The position numbers and the translations under genes were made by a program. DNA of 64,000 bases, taken from CAXMST01 sp963793415. Lineage in GTDB: Bacteria; Actinomycetota; Thermoleophilia; Solirubrobacterales; 70-9. Shown here piece after piece: positions 56,908 through 64,000 of this stretch (within the stretch, counting starts at the first letter, position 1; each line of letters begins with the position of its first letter). The notes below the pieces were generated by a model, which saw only the letters and a list, made by a program, of their open reading frames with translations, made no database searches and was not told the DNA's origin. The stretch covers positions 1,984,001 to 2,048,000 of the forward strand of contig CAWCAC010000002.1 of NCBI GenBank assembly GCA_963793415.1, given 5' to 3'.

Positions 56908-58713
56908 ATGGAAGTCACGACGTCGGAGCGCTACGCGAGCGGGCCTCCCGGCGCAGAAATGGTCGCGCCCAACCTCGCCCTGGCCTTTCAGGCCACGGTC
57001 GAGAAGCTGGGTGACGCCAACGCGATCATCTCCGGTGACGAAACCATCTCCTGGAACGACGTGCGCAATCAGGCCCGCGCCTACGCCGGCGGCTTCGCCA
57101 GCATCGGCGTCGGCAAGGGCGACACCGTTGCGCTGATGCTCAACAACCGGCCCGAGTTCATGCCGATCGATCTCGGCGCCGTCACCCTCGGCGCCGTTCC
57201 GTTCTCGATCTACCAGACGTCGTCGCCCGAACAGATCCAGTACGTCTGCTCCGACGCCAAGGCGAAGGTCGCGGTCGTCGAGAAGGCTTTCCTCGACGTC
57301 TTCAACAAGGCGAAGGAGGACCTGCCCGAGCTCGAGCACGTGATCACCCTCGACGGCGACGGCGGCACGATGACGATCGAGGAGCTCGCCGCCGTCGACC
57401 CCGACTTCGACGACTCGGTCGCCGAGAAGGTCGAGCCCGATGACCTTCTGACCCTGATCTACACCTCCGGGACGACGGGCCCGCCCAAGGGCGTGCAGCT
57501 CACGCATCGCAACCTGATGAGCCTCGTCTCCTCGGTCGAGGACATGATCCCGTTCCCCGAGAACAGCGAGAACCGGGTGATCTCGTGGTTGCCGGCCGCC
57601 CACATCGCCGAGCGCGGCGCTCACTACTACCTGCCGGTCGTGATGGGTGTCTCGGTCACCGTCTGCGAGGACCCGCGCAAGATAATCGAAGTGCTGCCGC
57701 AGGTCCGGCCGACCTGGTTCTTCGCCGTGCCAAGGATCTGGGAGAAGCTCAAGGCGGGACTCGAGACGATGCTCTCGAACCTCCCCGACGAGCAGCGCGA
57801 ACCCGCCCTCAAGGGCCTCGAGGCCGCGCTCGCCAAGGTCCGGCTGGAGCAGAAGGGCGAGCCGGTCCCCGAGGAGATCGCCGCCGGCGCCAGGGCTGCC
57901 GACGAGAGCATGTTCGTCAACCTCCGCGCCAGCCTCGGCCTCGATCAGGTCGTCGCCGTCAACGTCGGCGCCGCGCCGACTCCGCTCGAGGTGCTGGAGT
58001 TCTTCCACGCGATCGGGATCCCGATCGGTGAGCTCTGGGGGATGTCCGAGACCTGCGGCGTTGCAACCCTGAACCCGCCCGAGAAGGTCAAGCTCGGCAC
58101 CGTCGGCCCGCCGACGCCGGGAATCGAGATCAAGCTCGCCGAAGACGGTGAGGTGCTCGTCCGCGGCGCCTCGATCATGGCCGGCTACCGGAACATGCCG
58201 GAGAAGACCGCCGAGACGATCGACTCCGAGGGCTGGCTCGCGACCGGCGACATCGGCGAGCTCGACTCCGAGGGCTACCTGAAGATCGTCGACCGCAAGA
58301 AGGAGCTGATCATCAACGCCGCCGGCAAGAACATGTCGCCGGCGGGGATCGAGGCGCACCTGAAGAGCTCGAGCCCGCTGATCGGGCAGGCGATCGCGAT
58401 CGGCGATCAGCGTTCCTACAACGTCGCGCTGCTGACCCTCGACCCCGAGTTCGCGCCCGTCTGGGCGGAGAAGAACGGGATCGAGGACCGCTCGCTCGAG
58501 GCGCTCGCCGAGAACGAGAAGGTCGTCGCCGCGGTCGAGGAGGCCGTCGATGCCGCCAACGCGAAGATGAGCCGCGTCGAGCAGATCAAGAAGTTCAAGA
58601 TCCTGCCGACCGACTGGGAGCCGGGTGGCGACGAGCTGACGCCGACGATGAAGCTGAAGCGCAAGCCGATCAACGAGAAGTACGAGGGCGAGATCGAGGG
58701 CCTCTACGGCTGA
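56908..58713 (+). CDS. Long-chain acyl-CoA synthetase (AMP-binding)
   Basis: 601 residues. Activates fatty acids as acyl-adenylates and then thioesters. The AMP-binding P-loop YTSGTTGPPKG is near 185-195; the adenine-contact ELWGMSETCGV, the hinge region GWLATGDIGELDSEGYLKI and VDRKKELIINAAGKNMSP are intact, the last being typical of long-chain members. CAGAGGAGAGGATCGGA precedes ATG 56908; the frame is open to 56833 but overlaps rseP. Overlaps the 3' end of a convergent SnoaL-like gene by 10 bp. Confidence 0.92.
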   Translation: MEVTTSERYASGPPGAEMVAPNLALAFQATVEKLGDANAIISGDETISWNDVRNQARAYAGGFASIGVGKGDTVALMLNNRPEFMPIDLGAVTLGAVPFSIYQTSSPEQIQYVCSDAKAKVAVVEKAFLDVFNKAKEDLPELEHVITLDGDGGTMTIEELAAVDPDFDDSVAEKVEPDDLLTLIYTSGTTGPPKGVQLTHRNLMSLVSSVEDMIPFPENSENRVISWLPAAHIAERGAHYYLPVVMGVSVTVCEDPRKIIEVLPQVRPTWFFAVPRIWEKLKAGLETMLSNLPDEQREPALKGLEAALAKVRLEQKGEPVPEEIAAGARAADESMFVNLRASLGLDQVVAVNVGAAPTPLEVLEFFHAIGIPIGELWGMSETCGVATLNPPEKVKLGTVGPPTPGIEIKLAEDGEVLVRGASIMAGYRNMPEKTAETIDSEGWLATGDIGELDSEGYLKIVDRKKELIINAAGKNMSPAGIEAHLKSSSPLIGQAIAIGDQRSYNVALLTLDPEFAPVWAEKNGIEDRSLEALAENEKVVAAVEEAVDAANAKMSRVEQIKKFKILPTDWEPGGDELTPTMKLKRKPINEKYEGEIEGLYG

Positions 58714-59093
58714 GGCCCGGTCGATCCCGGCTCGACCTCGCGCGGGTCGTGTGAGGACGAATAGACGTCCTTGCGGACGATCAGGCCGTCGCGGATCGGG
58801 AAGACGTCGATCCCATCCCACTCGATCGGATTGCCCTCGTCGTCGCTGGCGGTGGCGGTCCACTCGCTGACGACGAAGTCGGCGCCGATGTAGCGACGCC
58901 GGCCGCGGAAGCGGAGATCGGGCTGCCCGGCGAAGGTCGACTCGAGCAGGGCCCGCACCTCGTGACCCTCGGCGCGGACGTTCCGGGTGTGGTTGTGGAA
59001 GACCATGCCGGGGGCATGCATCGCAACGATTGCGTCGACGTCCTGCTCGTTCCAAGCCCTGTCGTAACGGTCGATCAGTGCACCCAGGTCCAC
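58704..59093 (-). CDS. SnoaL-like/NTF2-fold protein
   Basis: 129 residues with the alpha+beta barrel pattern of SnoaL-like proteins: LIDRYDRAWNEQDVDAIVAM at the start, HAPGMVFHNHT, then VRALLESTFAGQPDLRF, and IEWDGIDVFPIRDGLIV. These bind or isomerise small hydrophobic molecules; no substrate can be given. Start is GTG 59091-59093 with TACCCT six bases upstream. Convergent and overlapping the acyl-CoA synthetase gene by 10 bp. Confidence 0.82.
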   Translation of the reverse strand: MDLGALIDRYDRAWNEQDVDAIVAMHAPGMVFHNHTRNVRAEGHEVRALLESTFAGQPDLRFRGRRRYIGADFVVSEWTATASDDEGNPIEWDGIDVFPIRDGLIVRKDVYSSSHDPREVEPGSTGPQP

Positions 59094-59099
59094 TGGACC

Positions 59100-59105
59100 A
59101 GGGTA
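59100..59105 (-). promoter_or_regulatory. Candidate -10 element of the SnoaL-like gene
   Basis: TACCCT on the minus strand, 6 nt before GTG 59093. Confidence 0.4.
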
Positions 59106-59132
59106 CGTCGAATTCGGGCTACGTCAACCGGG

Positions 59133-59405
59133 TCAGGCAGCTGCGTAACGCTTCGCGGCGCGCTCCCGCGCCTTCGCCGCCTCGACCTCGCGGTCCTTCG
59201 GTGGCGCGTTCGTGACGAGGTCGGCGAGCAGGTGTCGCGAGATGTGCGCGATCTCCTCGACGGCCTTCTCGAACGCCTCTTCGTTCGCCTTCGAGGGCTT
59301 GTTGAAGCCGCTGATCTTGCGCACGTACTGAAGCGCGGCGGCCTCGACCTCCTCGTCGGTCGCGGCTGGCTCGAAGTTGTAGAGAGTCCTGATGTTCCTG
59401 CACAT
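59133..59405 (-). CDS. DUF2277-family protein
   Basis: 90 residues beginning MCRNIRTLYNFEPAATDEEV, the strongly conserved opening of DUF2277 proteins, followed by AALQYVRKISGFNKPS. The rest is a charged helix ending in Lys/Arg/Ala. Cytoplasmic; function unknown, widely present in Actinobacteria. I chose ATG 59405 so that the protein begins at the conserved Met-Cys-Arg-Asn, with TACGCT six bases upstream; six extra residues are possible if the frame is used to 59423. Confidence 0.88.
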   Translation of the reverse strand: MCRNIRTLYNFEPAATDEEVEAAALQYVRKISGFNKPSKANEEAFEKAVEEIAHISRHLLADLVTNAPPKDREVEAAKARERAAKRYAAA

Positions 59406-59411
59406 ATGGGT

Positions 59412-59417
59412 AGCGTA
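59412..59417 (-). promoter_or_regulatory. Candidate -10 element of the DUF2277 gene
   Basis: TACGCT on the minus strand, 6 nt before ATG 59405. Confidence 0.4.
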
Positions 59418-59440
59418 CGTCACGAAATCGGGACAGGCCC

Positions 59441-59446
59441 GATAAT
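59441..59446 (+). promoter_or_regulatory. Candidate -10 element of the beta-propeller gene
   Basis: GATAAT, 7 nt before GTG 59454; it contains the alternative ATG 59445, so it argues for the GTG start. Confidence 0.4.
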
Positions 59447-59453
59447 GCCGCTC

Positions 59454-60383
59454 GTGCGCACCGACCTACGTGCAATCGGAGGCCTTGGGGGCATCGTCAT
59501 CGCCTTGCTCGTCTCGCTCGTCGCAGCGACCACGGCATCGGCCCTGCCGGTCTGCCCGGATCACTCGCAGGTCAAGGTCGTCAGCGACGGCCACGGTTCG
59601 CTCGAGTCGATCGGCGTCGACAAGAAGGGGCGGATCTTCTTCACCGACTCCCCGGCCGGGCAGCTGCTGATGATCCGCAAGCCGGGCGCCGAACCGAAGG
59701 TCGTGGCCGACGGCATCGACGCACCCGGCGGCATCGTCTTCCAGAACCACTCCGGCAACGTGCTCGTCGGCTTCGGTGACTCGATCGCCCAGGCCGGCGA
59801 CGGCACCCTCAACCCCGAGGCTGGGCTACTGCGCGTCAACCCGAAGACGGGGGAGACGACGGTCCACACGGAGGGCCTGCAGATGGCGAACGGTGTCGCT
59901 CGCGGCCCCGGGCGCGCGATCTACGCCTCAAACGACATCACCGGCGGCATCGACCGGGTCCGCAGTGGTTCGGTCCTGCTCAACTGGGCGCCGATCGCTT
60001 CCGCCAACGGGATGATCGCCGACAACGCCCGGGGTGCGATGTTCGTCAACCAGACGTTCGTCGCCTCCGCGATTCAGCGCGTTCCCTTCGACGATCCCAG
60101 CGCCGCCGAGACGTACTGGTCCGCGCCGCCGAGCGACGCCGCCGGCGGTCTCGACGGCCTCACCCAGGACGGTGAGGACCGGCTCTTCGCGGCAGCCAAC
60201 GGCGCCGGAGAGGTCTGGCGCGTGGACGGGCCCGACGACGCCTGTGCCGTCGCCGAGCTCGACCCCTTCCCGTCCGGGCCCAGCGACCTCGCTTTCGGCC
60301 GCAGGGGCTCAGGCTTCAGCCCACACAGTTTGTTCGTAGTTACATTCGGCGGCGAGCTCCTGGAACTGCGCCGCGCCCGTTGA
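59454..60383 (+). CDS. Secreted SMP-30/NHL-like beta-propeller protein
   Basis: 309 residues. A signal peptide (hydrophobic about 7-30, cleavage after TTASA) leads to six-bladed propeller-type repeats: SLESIGVDKKGRIFFTDSPA, APGGIVFQNHSGNVLVGF, MANGVARGPGRAIYASNDIT and LDGLTQDGEDRLFAAANG. The pattern D-x-x-G-x-I/L-x-F/A is that of SMP-30/gluconolactonase or NHL propellers. Metal-binding Glu/Asn/Asp positions of lactonases are only partly obvious, so an enzymatic role is uncertain. Two Cys (PVCPDH and DDACAV) near each end may close the ring. GTG 59454 or ATG 59445 start. Confidence 0.75.
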   Translation: MRTDLRAIGGLGGIVIALLVSLVAATTASALPVCPDHSQVKVVSDGHGSLESIGVDKKGRIFFTDSPAGQLLMIRKPGAEPKVVADGIDAPGGIVFQNHSGNVLVGFGDSIAQAGDGTLNPEAGLLRVNPKTGETTVHTEGLQMANGVARGPGRAIYASNDITGGIDRVRSGSVLLNWAPIASANGMIADNARGAMFVNQTFVASAIQRVPFDDPSAAETYWSAPPSDAAGGLDGLTQDGEDRLFAAANGAGEVWRVDGPDDACAVAELDPFPSGPSDLAFGRRGSGFSPHSLFVVTFGGELLELRRAR

Positions 60384-60418
60384 CGGCGCCTCCCGTCGGG
60401 CCCGATCGGCTAACGCCT

Positions 60419-60424
60419 TATCCT
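60419..60424 (+). promoter_or_regulatory. Candidate -10 element of ispG
   Basis: TATCCT, 9 nt before ATG 60434; the same hexamer and spacing occur before proS. Confidence 0.4.
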
Positions 60425-60433
60425 GGGTAGCCA

Positions 60434-61735
60434 ATGGCTTCCAAGCGGCAGATATTCGTCGGCGGAGTTCCGATCGGCGGCGGGGCTCCGGTCGTCGTGC
60501 AGACGATGACCAAGACCGAGACCGCCAATCTCGAGGCGACGATGGAGCAGATCGAGACGGTTGCCGAGGCCGGCGCCGACATCGTCCGCGTCGCCGTCCC
60601 TCGCGACAAGGACATCGAGGCGCTGAAGACGATCGTCAAGGAGTCACCGATCCCGGTGATCGCCGACATCCACTTCAATCACACGCTGGCGCTCAAGGCG
60701 ATCGACGCGGGCGCCCACTGCATCCGCCTCAACCCGGGCAACATCGGCGGCCGTGACAAAGTCGCGGAGGTGGCGGAGCGGGCGAACGCCGCCGGCACGC
60801 CGATGCGGATCGGCGTCAACTCCGGCTCGCTCCCCAAGCACCTGCACGAGCTCGAGCGGGAGCAGCCCGTCGAGGCGCTCGTCACCGCGGCGGTCGAGTT
60901 CGTCGACCTGATGGAGTCACTCGACTTCGAGAACTTCAAGGTCTCGATCAAGTCGACCAACGTGCCGAACACGATCGCCGCCAACAGGCTGCTGTCGGAG
61001 CGGATTCCCTATCCGATCCACCTCGGAATCACCGAGGCGGGGACAAAGTGGTCCGGCTCGCTGAAGTCGGCCGTTGGTCTGGGGACGCTGCTCGCCGATG
61101 GCGTCGGCGACACGATCCGGATCTCACTCTCCACCTTCCACGCCGAGGAGGAGGTCAAGGTCGCCTGGGAGATCCTCAAGGCGCTGCAGCTGCGCGAGCG
61201 CGGCCCGGTGCTGATCGCCTGCCCGACCTGCGGCCGCCTGCAGTTCGACATGGACAGCGTCGTCGCCGAGATCGAGCAGCGGCTCGAGGCGTACCTCGAC
61301 CCGATCGAGGTCGCCGTGCTCGGCTGTGCCGTGAATGGGATCGGCGAGGCGTCGCACGCCGACTTCGGCATCACCGGGGCCAAGAACGAAGGGCTGATCT
61401 TCGCCCACGGCAAGCCGCTGCGGAAGGTTCCGACCGAGAACCTCGTCGATGCTCTCTTCGAGGAGATCGACAAGTCACACGCGAAGGGCGGGCAGGTCGA
61501 CTTCGATGCAAGCGAATCGGCCGAAGGCGCCGAATGGCTGGCGAAGATCGAGGAGGAGAACGCCGGCGATCTGACGCCAGAGAAGATCGCCGCGCTCGAA
61601 GCTGAGGCCGCCGCCGGCAATGAGGACATCACAGCGCCCGGCGACGACGAGTATCTGAAGCCCGTCAAGAGCCGCAAGGTCGAGCTCGACGAGGACGCCT
61701 CGCCGACCGCCGGCCGCCGCTTCACCCGCGCGTAG
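60434..61735 (+). CDS. ispG: (E)-4-hydroxy-3-methylbut-2-enyl-diphosphate synthase
   Basis: 433 residues. The 4Fe-4S enzyme of the MEP pathway that makes HMBPP. The barrel starts with VVVQTMTKTETANLEATMEQ and includes VRVAVPRDKD, IRLNPGNIGG and LHLGITEAG-like IHLGITEAGT. Cluster ligands are in IACPTCGRLQFD and VLGCAVNGIGEA, with the conserved Glu. A 45-residue acidic tail (after about 388) is extra compared with most IspG. proS lies 2.2 kb downstream, a frequent neighbourhood in Actinobacteria. Confidence 0.96.
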   Translation: MASKRQIFVGGVPIGGGAPVVVQTMTKTETANLEATMEQIETVAEAGADIVRVAVPRDKDIEALKTIVKESPIPVIADIHFNHTLALKAIDAGAHCIRLNPGNIGGRDKVAEVAERANAAGTPMRIGVNSGSLPKHLHELEREQPVEALVTAAVEFVDLMESLDFENFKVSIKSTNVPNTIAANRLLSERIPYPIHLGITEAGTKWSGSLKSAVGLGTLLADGVGDTIRISLSTFHAEEEVKVAWEILKALQLRERGPVLIACPTCGRLQFDMDSVVAEIEQRLEAYLDPIEVAVLGCAVNGIGEASHADFGITGAKNEGLIFAHGKPLRKVPTENLVDALFEEIDKSHAKGGQVDFDASESAEGAEWLAKIEEENAGDLTPEKIAALEAEAAAGNEDITAPGDDEYLKPVKSRKVELDEDASPTAGRRFTRA

Positions 61736-61789
61736 GCGGCGCGCAGGCCCAGAGGCGCGGCCCGCTCGCAGACCCGGCAGGGGCTGGGG

Positions 61790-62143
61790 AGGGGTCCAGG
61801 GCGCGTGTTGTTTCGGGTTGTGGCCGCAGGGTTCAGTCCGGACCGAGATTGCAGTGAGGGAAGGGGTGCGGCCTGTGGTTGGTCACACGGGGCGCGTGCT
61901 GCATTGCGGTTTCGGGGTGGACTCCCGGTGAGGCCGGGACGAGGGGACGATTTGCCGGAATAGTTCAGGCAAATCGTCCCCTCGCGAAAGCGCCCTGAGA
62001 AAGAGCTACGAGACCGTGACGCCCGTGCGCCCCACGTGACAAAGGACGGCCCGGCCCCGCCTCAGGACGGCCTGCACCCCCTTCCACCTCACCCTCACTG
62101 CAAATACCCGGCCTGGACCCTCGAATCCCACCCTCGGACGGCC
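61790..62143. repeat. Intergenic inverted-repeat element, copy 2
   Basis: No gene is seen in the 540 nt between ispG and the next gene. TTGCAGTGAGGG (61849-61860) and its exact reverse complement CCCTCACTGCAA (62092-62103) bracket 231 nt. Between them is a perfect hairpin. The right-hand module 62092-62143 is the inverted counterpart of 25942-25992 in copy 1 (about 42 of 52 aligned positions identical). The left edge is less conserved. Confidence 0.6.
61941..61983. repeat. Perfect 16-bp hairpin inside element copy 2
   Basis: GAGGGGACGATTTGCC (61941-61956) is exactly complementary to GGCAAATCGTCCCCTC (61968-61983), with an 11-nt loop. No T tract follows, so it is not an ordinary terminator. 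Confidence 0.85.
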
Positions 62144-62201
62144 ACAACCGCCCACTTACCGCAATCCCCTCCCCGTCCAAGCCTCCCAGCCGCCTCCGGG
62201 T

Positions 62202-62211
62202 TATGTATTCT
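62202..62211 (+). promoter_or_regulatory. Possible -10 region before the M15-like gene
   Basis: TATGTATTCT, an AT-rich island in GC-rich DNA, contains two overlapping -10-like hexamers (62202-62207, 62206-62211), 66 nt before ATG 62278. Confidence 0.3.
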
Positions 62212-62277
62212 GCTGGCGTCTCGTGAGGGTCGCGTGATCGTTCTCTGAGCGTCCGTGCCTGTGCGACAACCCCACCC

Positions 62278-62922
62278 ATGCGTCCCAAGCGCCCCACAGC
62301 GATCCTGCTCAGCGTGCTGGCCGCCGCCGCACTCGTGCTCGCGGCCTCTGCACTCGGCGCCGGCCGCACCCTGAGCCCGAACCCGGCCAACGACCCGGGC
62401 CTGATCGGGGAGCGGATGGATCCGAACCGCTACGACGGGGCCGACGGCTGCGTCCGCAAGGACCCGAAGGGCATCAAGGCATTGATCAAGTTCATGAAGC
62501 GGCATACGAAGAAGGGCGTGCCCTACGGGACGATCCGCTGCGACGGCGGCGTCCACGGCACCGGTCGTGCCCTCGACTGGGCGCTCGACGCGCGCAAGCG
62601 ATCCCAGAAGCGGCTGGCGATGACCGTGATCAACACCTGGATGGCGAAGGACGACCGCGGCCGCAACAACGCCCTCGCGCGGCGTATGGGCGTGCAGCTG
62701 ATCATCTACAACTGCCGCTGGTGGCAGGCCGGCGATCGCGGCTGGTCGCCCTACAGCGCCTGCTCCGGCAAGAACCCCGACCCCACCCAGGGTCACATCG
62801 ATCACATCCACATCGAGCTGACGAAGCCGGCGGCAAAACTGAGGACGAGCTACTGGCAGAGCGACCTCGCGACCGGGGGCGGCGCCGGCGGCGGTGATGG
62901 CGGCGGCGTCAGTCCTCGATGA
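62278..62922 (+). CDS. Secreted protein with a D,D-peptidase-like metal motif
   Basis: 214 residues. A signal peptide (hydrophobic about 8-27, LGAG cleavage) precedes a domain with the metal pattern of M15-like peptidases and of ARB_07466-type proteins: HGTGRALDWALDA (H-x-x-G-R-A-x-D) and GHIDHIHIEL (H-x-D-H-x-H). These could bind zinc and cut peptidoglycan peptides, but the catalytic Glu/Asp of typical carboxypeptidases cannot be fixed by eye. Four Cys (GCVRK, IRCDG, YNCRW, SACSG) probably form disulfides. Ends in a Gly-rich tail and overlaps the lipoprotein gene by four bases. Confidence 0.75.
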   Translation: MRPKRPTAILLSVLAAAALVLAASALGAGRTLSPNPANDPGLIGERMDPNRYDGADGCVRKDPKGIKALIKFMKRHTKKGVPYGTIRCDGGVHGTGRALDWALDARKRSQKRLAMTVINTWMAKDDRGRNNALARRMGVQLIIYNCRWWQAGDRGWSPYSACSGKNPDPTQGHIDHIHIELTKPAAKLRTSYWQSDLATGGGAGGGDGGGVSPR

Positions 62923-63368
62923 CGGACCCGACCCGCATCAATAAGGCTCTGCCGGCGCTGGCGCTCGTCGCGCTGCTGACGCTCCTGATCGGCGGCTGTG
63001 GCGGCGGCGGGCCGCGCGAGCCGAGCGCGGAGGAGCAGTCTGCGATCGAGGCGCGCTACGACGAGTACATCAAGGCCTACTCGGAGGGCGACGCGACCGC
63101 CGTCTGCGCGACCGTCTCTCCCGCGATCGTCGAGGAGATCGGCGGTGAGAAAGCCTGCGAGGCGGCCTACGAGCCAACGCTCGGCAAGGGCGGTGAGGAG
63201 CTCGCGCAGGCGCTCGCCGAGTCCGGATATGACCGGATCGAAGTCGCCGACGACGGGTCTGTCGCCCGCATGTATTTCCCCGAGGTGACCGTGCCGCTGC
63301 GGTTCGAGCCGGTCGACGGCGACTGGTACGTCGTCCCGCCTGATTCGATCAGCGGCGCCTCGGCCTAG
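62919..63368 (+). CDS. Lipoprotein of unknown function
   Basis: 149 residues. The signal (hydrophobic about 10-26) ends at the lipobox LIGGC, followed by a Gly run. The mature part has an N-terminal helix SAIEARYDEYIKAYSEGDAT, Cys in VCATVSP and KACEAAYEP, and ends with WYVVPPDSISG, resembling NTF2-like small exported domains. It is translationally coupled to the upstream M15-like gene (ATGA), so the pair may act together at the cell surface. The lipoprotein at 23814 has a similar plan but no close match. Confidence 0.75.
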   Translation: MTDPTRINKALPALALVALLTLLIGGCGGGGPREPSAEEQSAIEARYDEYIKAYSEGDATAVCATVSPAIVEEIGGEKACEAAYEPTLGKGGEELAQALAESGYDRIEVADDGSVARMYFPEVTVPLRFEPVDGDWYVVPPDSISGASA

Positions 63369-63402
63369 ACATCGCACGACCGCGGCGCGGGCGCCGCGTC
63401 AA

Positions 63403-63408
63403 TACGAT
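63403..63408 (+). promoter_or_regulatory. Candidate -10 element of the acetyltransferase gene
   Basis: TACGAT, 7 nt before ATG 63416. Confidence 0.4.
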
Positions 63409-63415
63409 GGTCGCG

Positions 63416-63880
63416 ATGGCCGAATCCGCTGGTCTGACGATCGCCAAGGTCTCGCAGCTCGACCTGTCCGAGTTGCTGCCGCTGATGCGGGCCTACTGTG
63501 ACTTCTACGGGGTCGACCCGCGCGACGACCGCCTGGTCAGCCTGAGCCGGTCGCTGATCGACGATCCCGGCGAGGGTGTGCAGCTGATCGCCCGCCAGGA
63601 AGACGGCAAGGCAGTCGGCTTCGCCACCGTCTTCTGGACCTGGCAGACGCTCGACGCGGGCCGGGTTGGCGTCATGAACGACCTCTACGTGGCCCCAGAT
63701 ATGCGCGGCGGCGGCGTCGGTCGCCGGCTGATCGAGGCCTGTCGCGCCGCCTGCCGCAAGCGCGGGGTCGGCAAGCTCGTCTGGGAGACCGCGCCGGACA
63801 ACACCACCGCCCAGCGCCTCTACGACTCGGTCGGGGCCGACTCGAGCACCTGGCTCGCCTACGAGATCGACGCCTGGTAG
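63416..63880 (+). CDS. GNAT-family N-acetyltransferase
   Basis: 154 residues. Transfers an acetyl group from acetyl-CoA to an amine; the acceptor is unknown. The CoA pyrophosphate loop is APDMRGGGVGRRLIEAC (the Q/R-x-x-G-x-G/A pattern), preceded by VGVMNDLYVAP and followed by VWETAPDNTTAQRLYDSVG with the usual Asn and Tyr. I prefer ATG 63416 because the other start, 63407, lies within the -10 candidate. Unconnected to neighbours by overlap. Confidence 0.85.
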   Translation: MAESAGLTIAKVSQLDLSELLPLMRAYCDFYGVDPRDDRLVSLSRSLIDDPGEGVQLIARQEDGKAVGFATVFWTWQTLDAGRVGVMNDLYVAPDMRGGGVGRRLIEACRAACRKRGVGKLVWETAPDNTTAQRLYDSVGADSSTWLAYEIDAW

Positions 63881-63919
63881 CCCAGGGGACGCGGCGAGGC
63901 CGACTGGGCTTAGCCCGGA

Positions 63920-63925
63920 TATCCT
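63920..63925 (+). promoter_or_regulatory. Candidate -10 element of proS
   Basis: TATCCT, 9 nt before ATG 63935. Confidence 0.4.
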
Positions 63926-63934
63926 CGCCGTCCG

Positions 63935-64000
63935 ATGACTCGCCTCTCCTCATACCTGCTGCCCACGCTCAAGGACGCGCCCGCCGACGCCGAGGCGGTC
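63935..64000 (+). CDS. proS: Prolyl-tRNA synthetase, 5' end only
   Basis: The 22 codons in the window read MTRLSSYLLPTLKDAPADAE and continue, matching the typical bacterial ProRS opening (R-x-S-x-x-x-L-P-T-L-K-x-x-P-A-x-A). The gene runs past the window edge. Position behind ispG is common in Actinobacteria. The identification rests on this short segment and context. Confidence 0.75.
   Translation, partial: MTRLSSYLLPTLKDAPADAEAV

Noticed and set aside
58962..59453. Upstream extension of the beta-propeller gene frame
   Set aside because: It covers the SnoaL-like and DUF2277 genes on the other strand; the signal peptide defines the start near 59454.
61965..62390. Minus-strand 141-codon open frame
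   Set aside because: Runs through the perfect hairpin and the repeat element and into the signal peptide of the next gene; no coding features.

Overview
The window is about 70% GC and carries one rRNA operon plus housekeeping genes arranged as in Actinobacteria: rpsB-tsf-pyrH-frr-uppS-cdsA-dxr-rseP-ispG-proS, sepF with proC and yggT, and an imuB/dnaE2 mutagenesis cassette. The 23S gene lacks the roughly 100-nt insertion typical of most Actinobacteria, HisG is the short form with a HisZ partner, and many genes look leaderless. I infer a deep-branching actinobacterium, possibly class Thermoleophilia. This rests on reading the sequence, not on a phylogeny.

Layout. 1-1.3 kb: 3' end of argH and an adjacent 3-methyladenine DNA glycosylase gene, both with reading-frame breaks. 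1.4-5.5 kb: a class A penicillin-binding protein and tyrS. 5.5-11 kb: rRNA promoter, leader, 16S, spacer without tRNA, 23S, 5S and terminator. 11-18.2 kb: a coupled minus-strand unit (MMPL transporter, MFS transporter, exported protein), divergent from a coupled M28 peptidase and membrane adenylate cyclase. 18.2-23.8 kb: error-prone repair cassette imuB, a DUF6504-like small gene and dnaE2, with a LexA-type box before imuB and a degenerate copy before a new small ORF. 23.8-30 kb: a lipoprotein and a branched-chain amino-acid ABC transporter (livJ, livHMGF). 30-33.2 kb: an isocitrate/isopropylmalate dehydrogenase-family enzyme, a Zn-ribbon-like protein, an alpha/beta hydrolase and an HD protein. 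33.3-41.9 kb: murA with Asp in place of the usual catalytic Cys, then histidine genes hisZ-hisG-hisD-hisB, a secreted glycoside hydrolase, and hisH-hisA-(small ORF)-hisF. 41.9-49 kb: a PQQ-repeat protein, a CCA-adding-type nucleotidyltransferase, pgeF-yggS-sepF-proC-yggT-lspA-rluD. 49-64 kb: translation, isoprenoid and envelope genes, an acyl-CoA synthetase, several small proteins, ispG, two exported proteins, an acetyltransferase and the start of proS.

The genes mostly work in translation, cell-envelope precursor synthesis (murA, uppS, dxr, ispG, cdsA, PBP1A), histidine synthesis and amino-acid uptake. The least ordinary signals are a dispersed inverted-repeat element present twice in intergenic DNA, the possible extra SOS gene beside dnaE2, a recurrent TANNNT hexamer a few bases before start codons (leaderless promoters), and a back-to-back bidirectional promoter between murA and an HD-domain gene.
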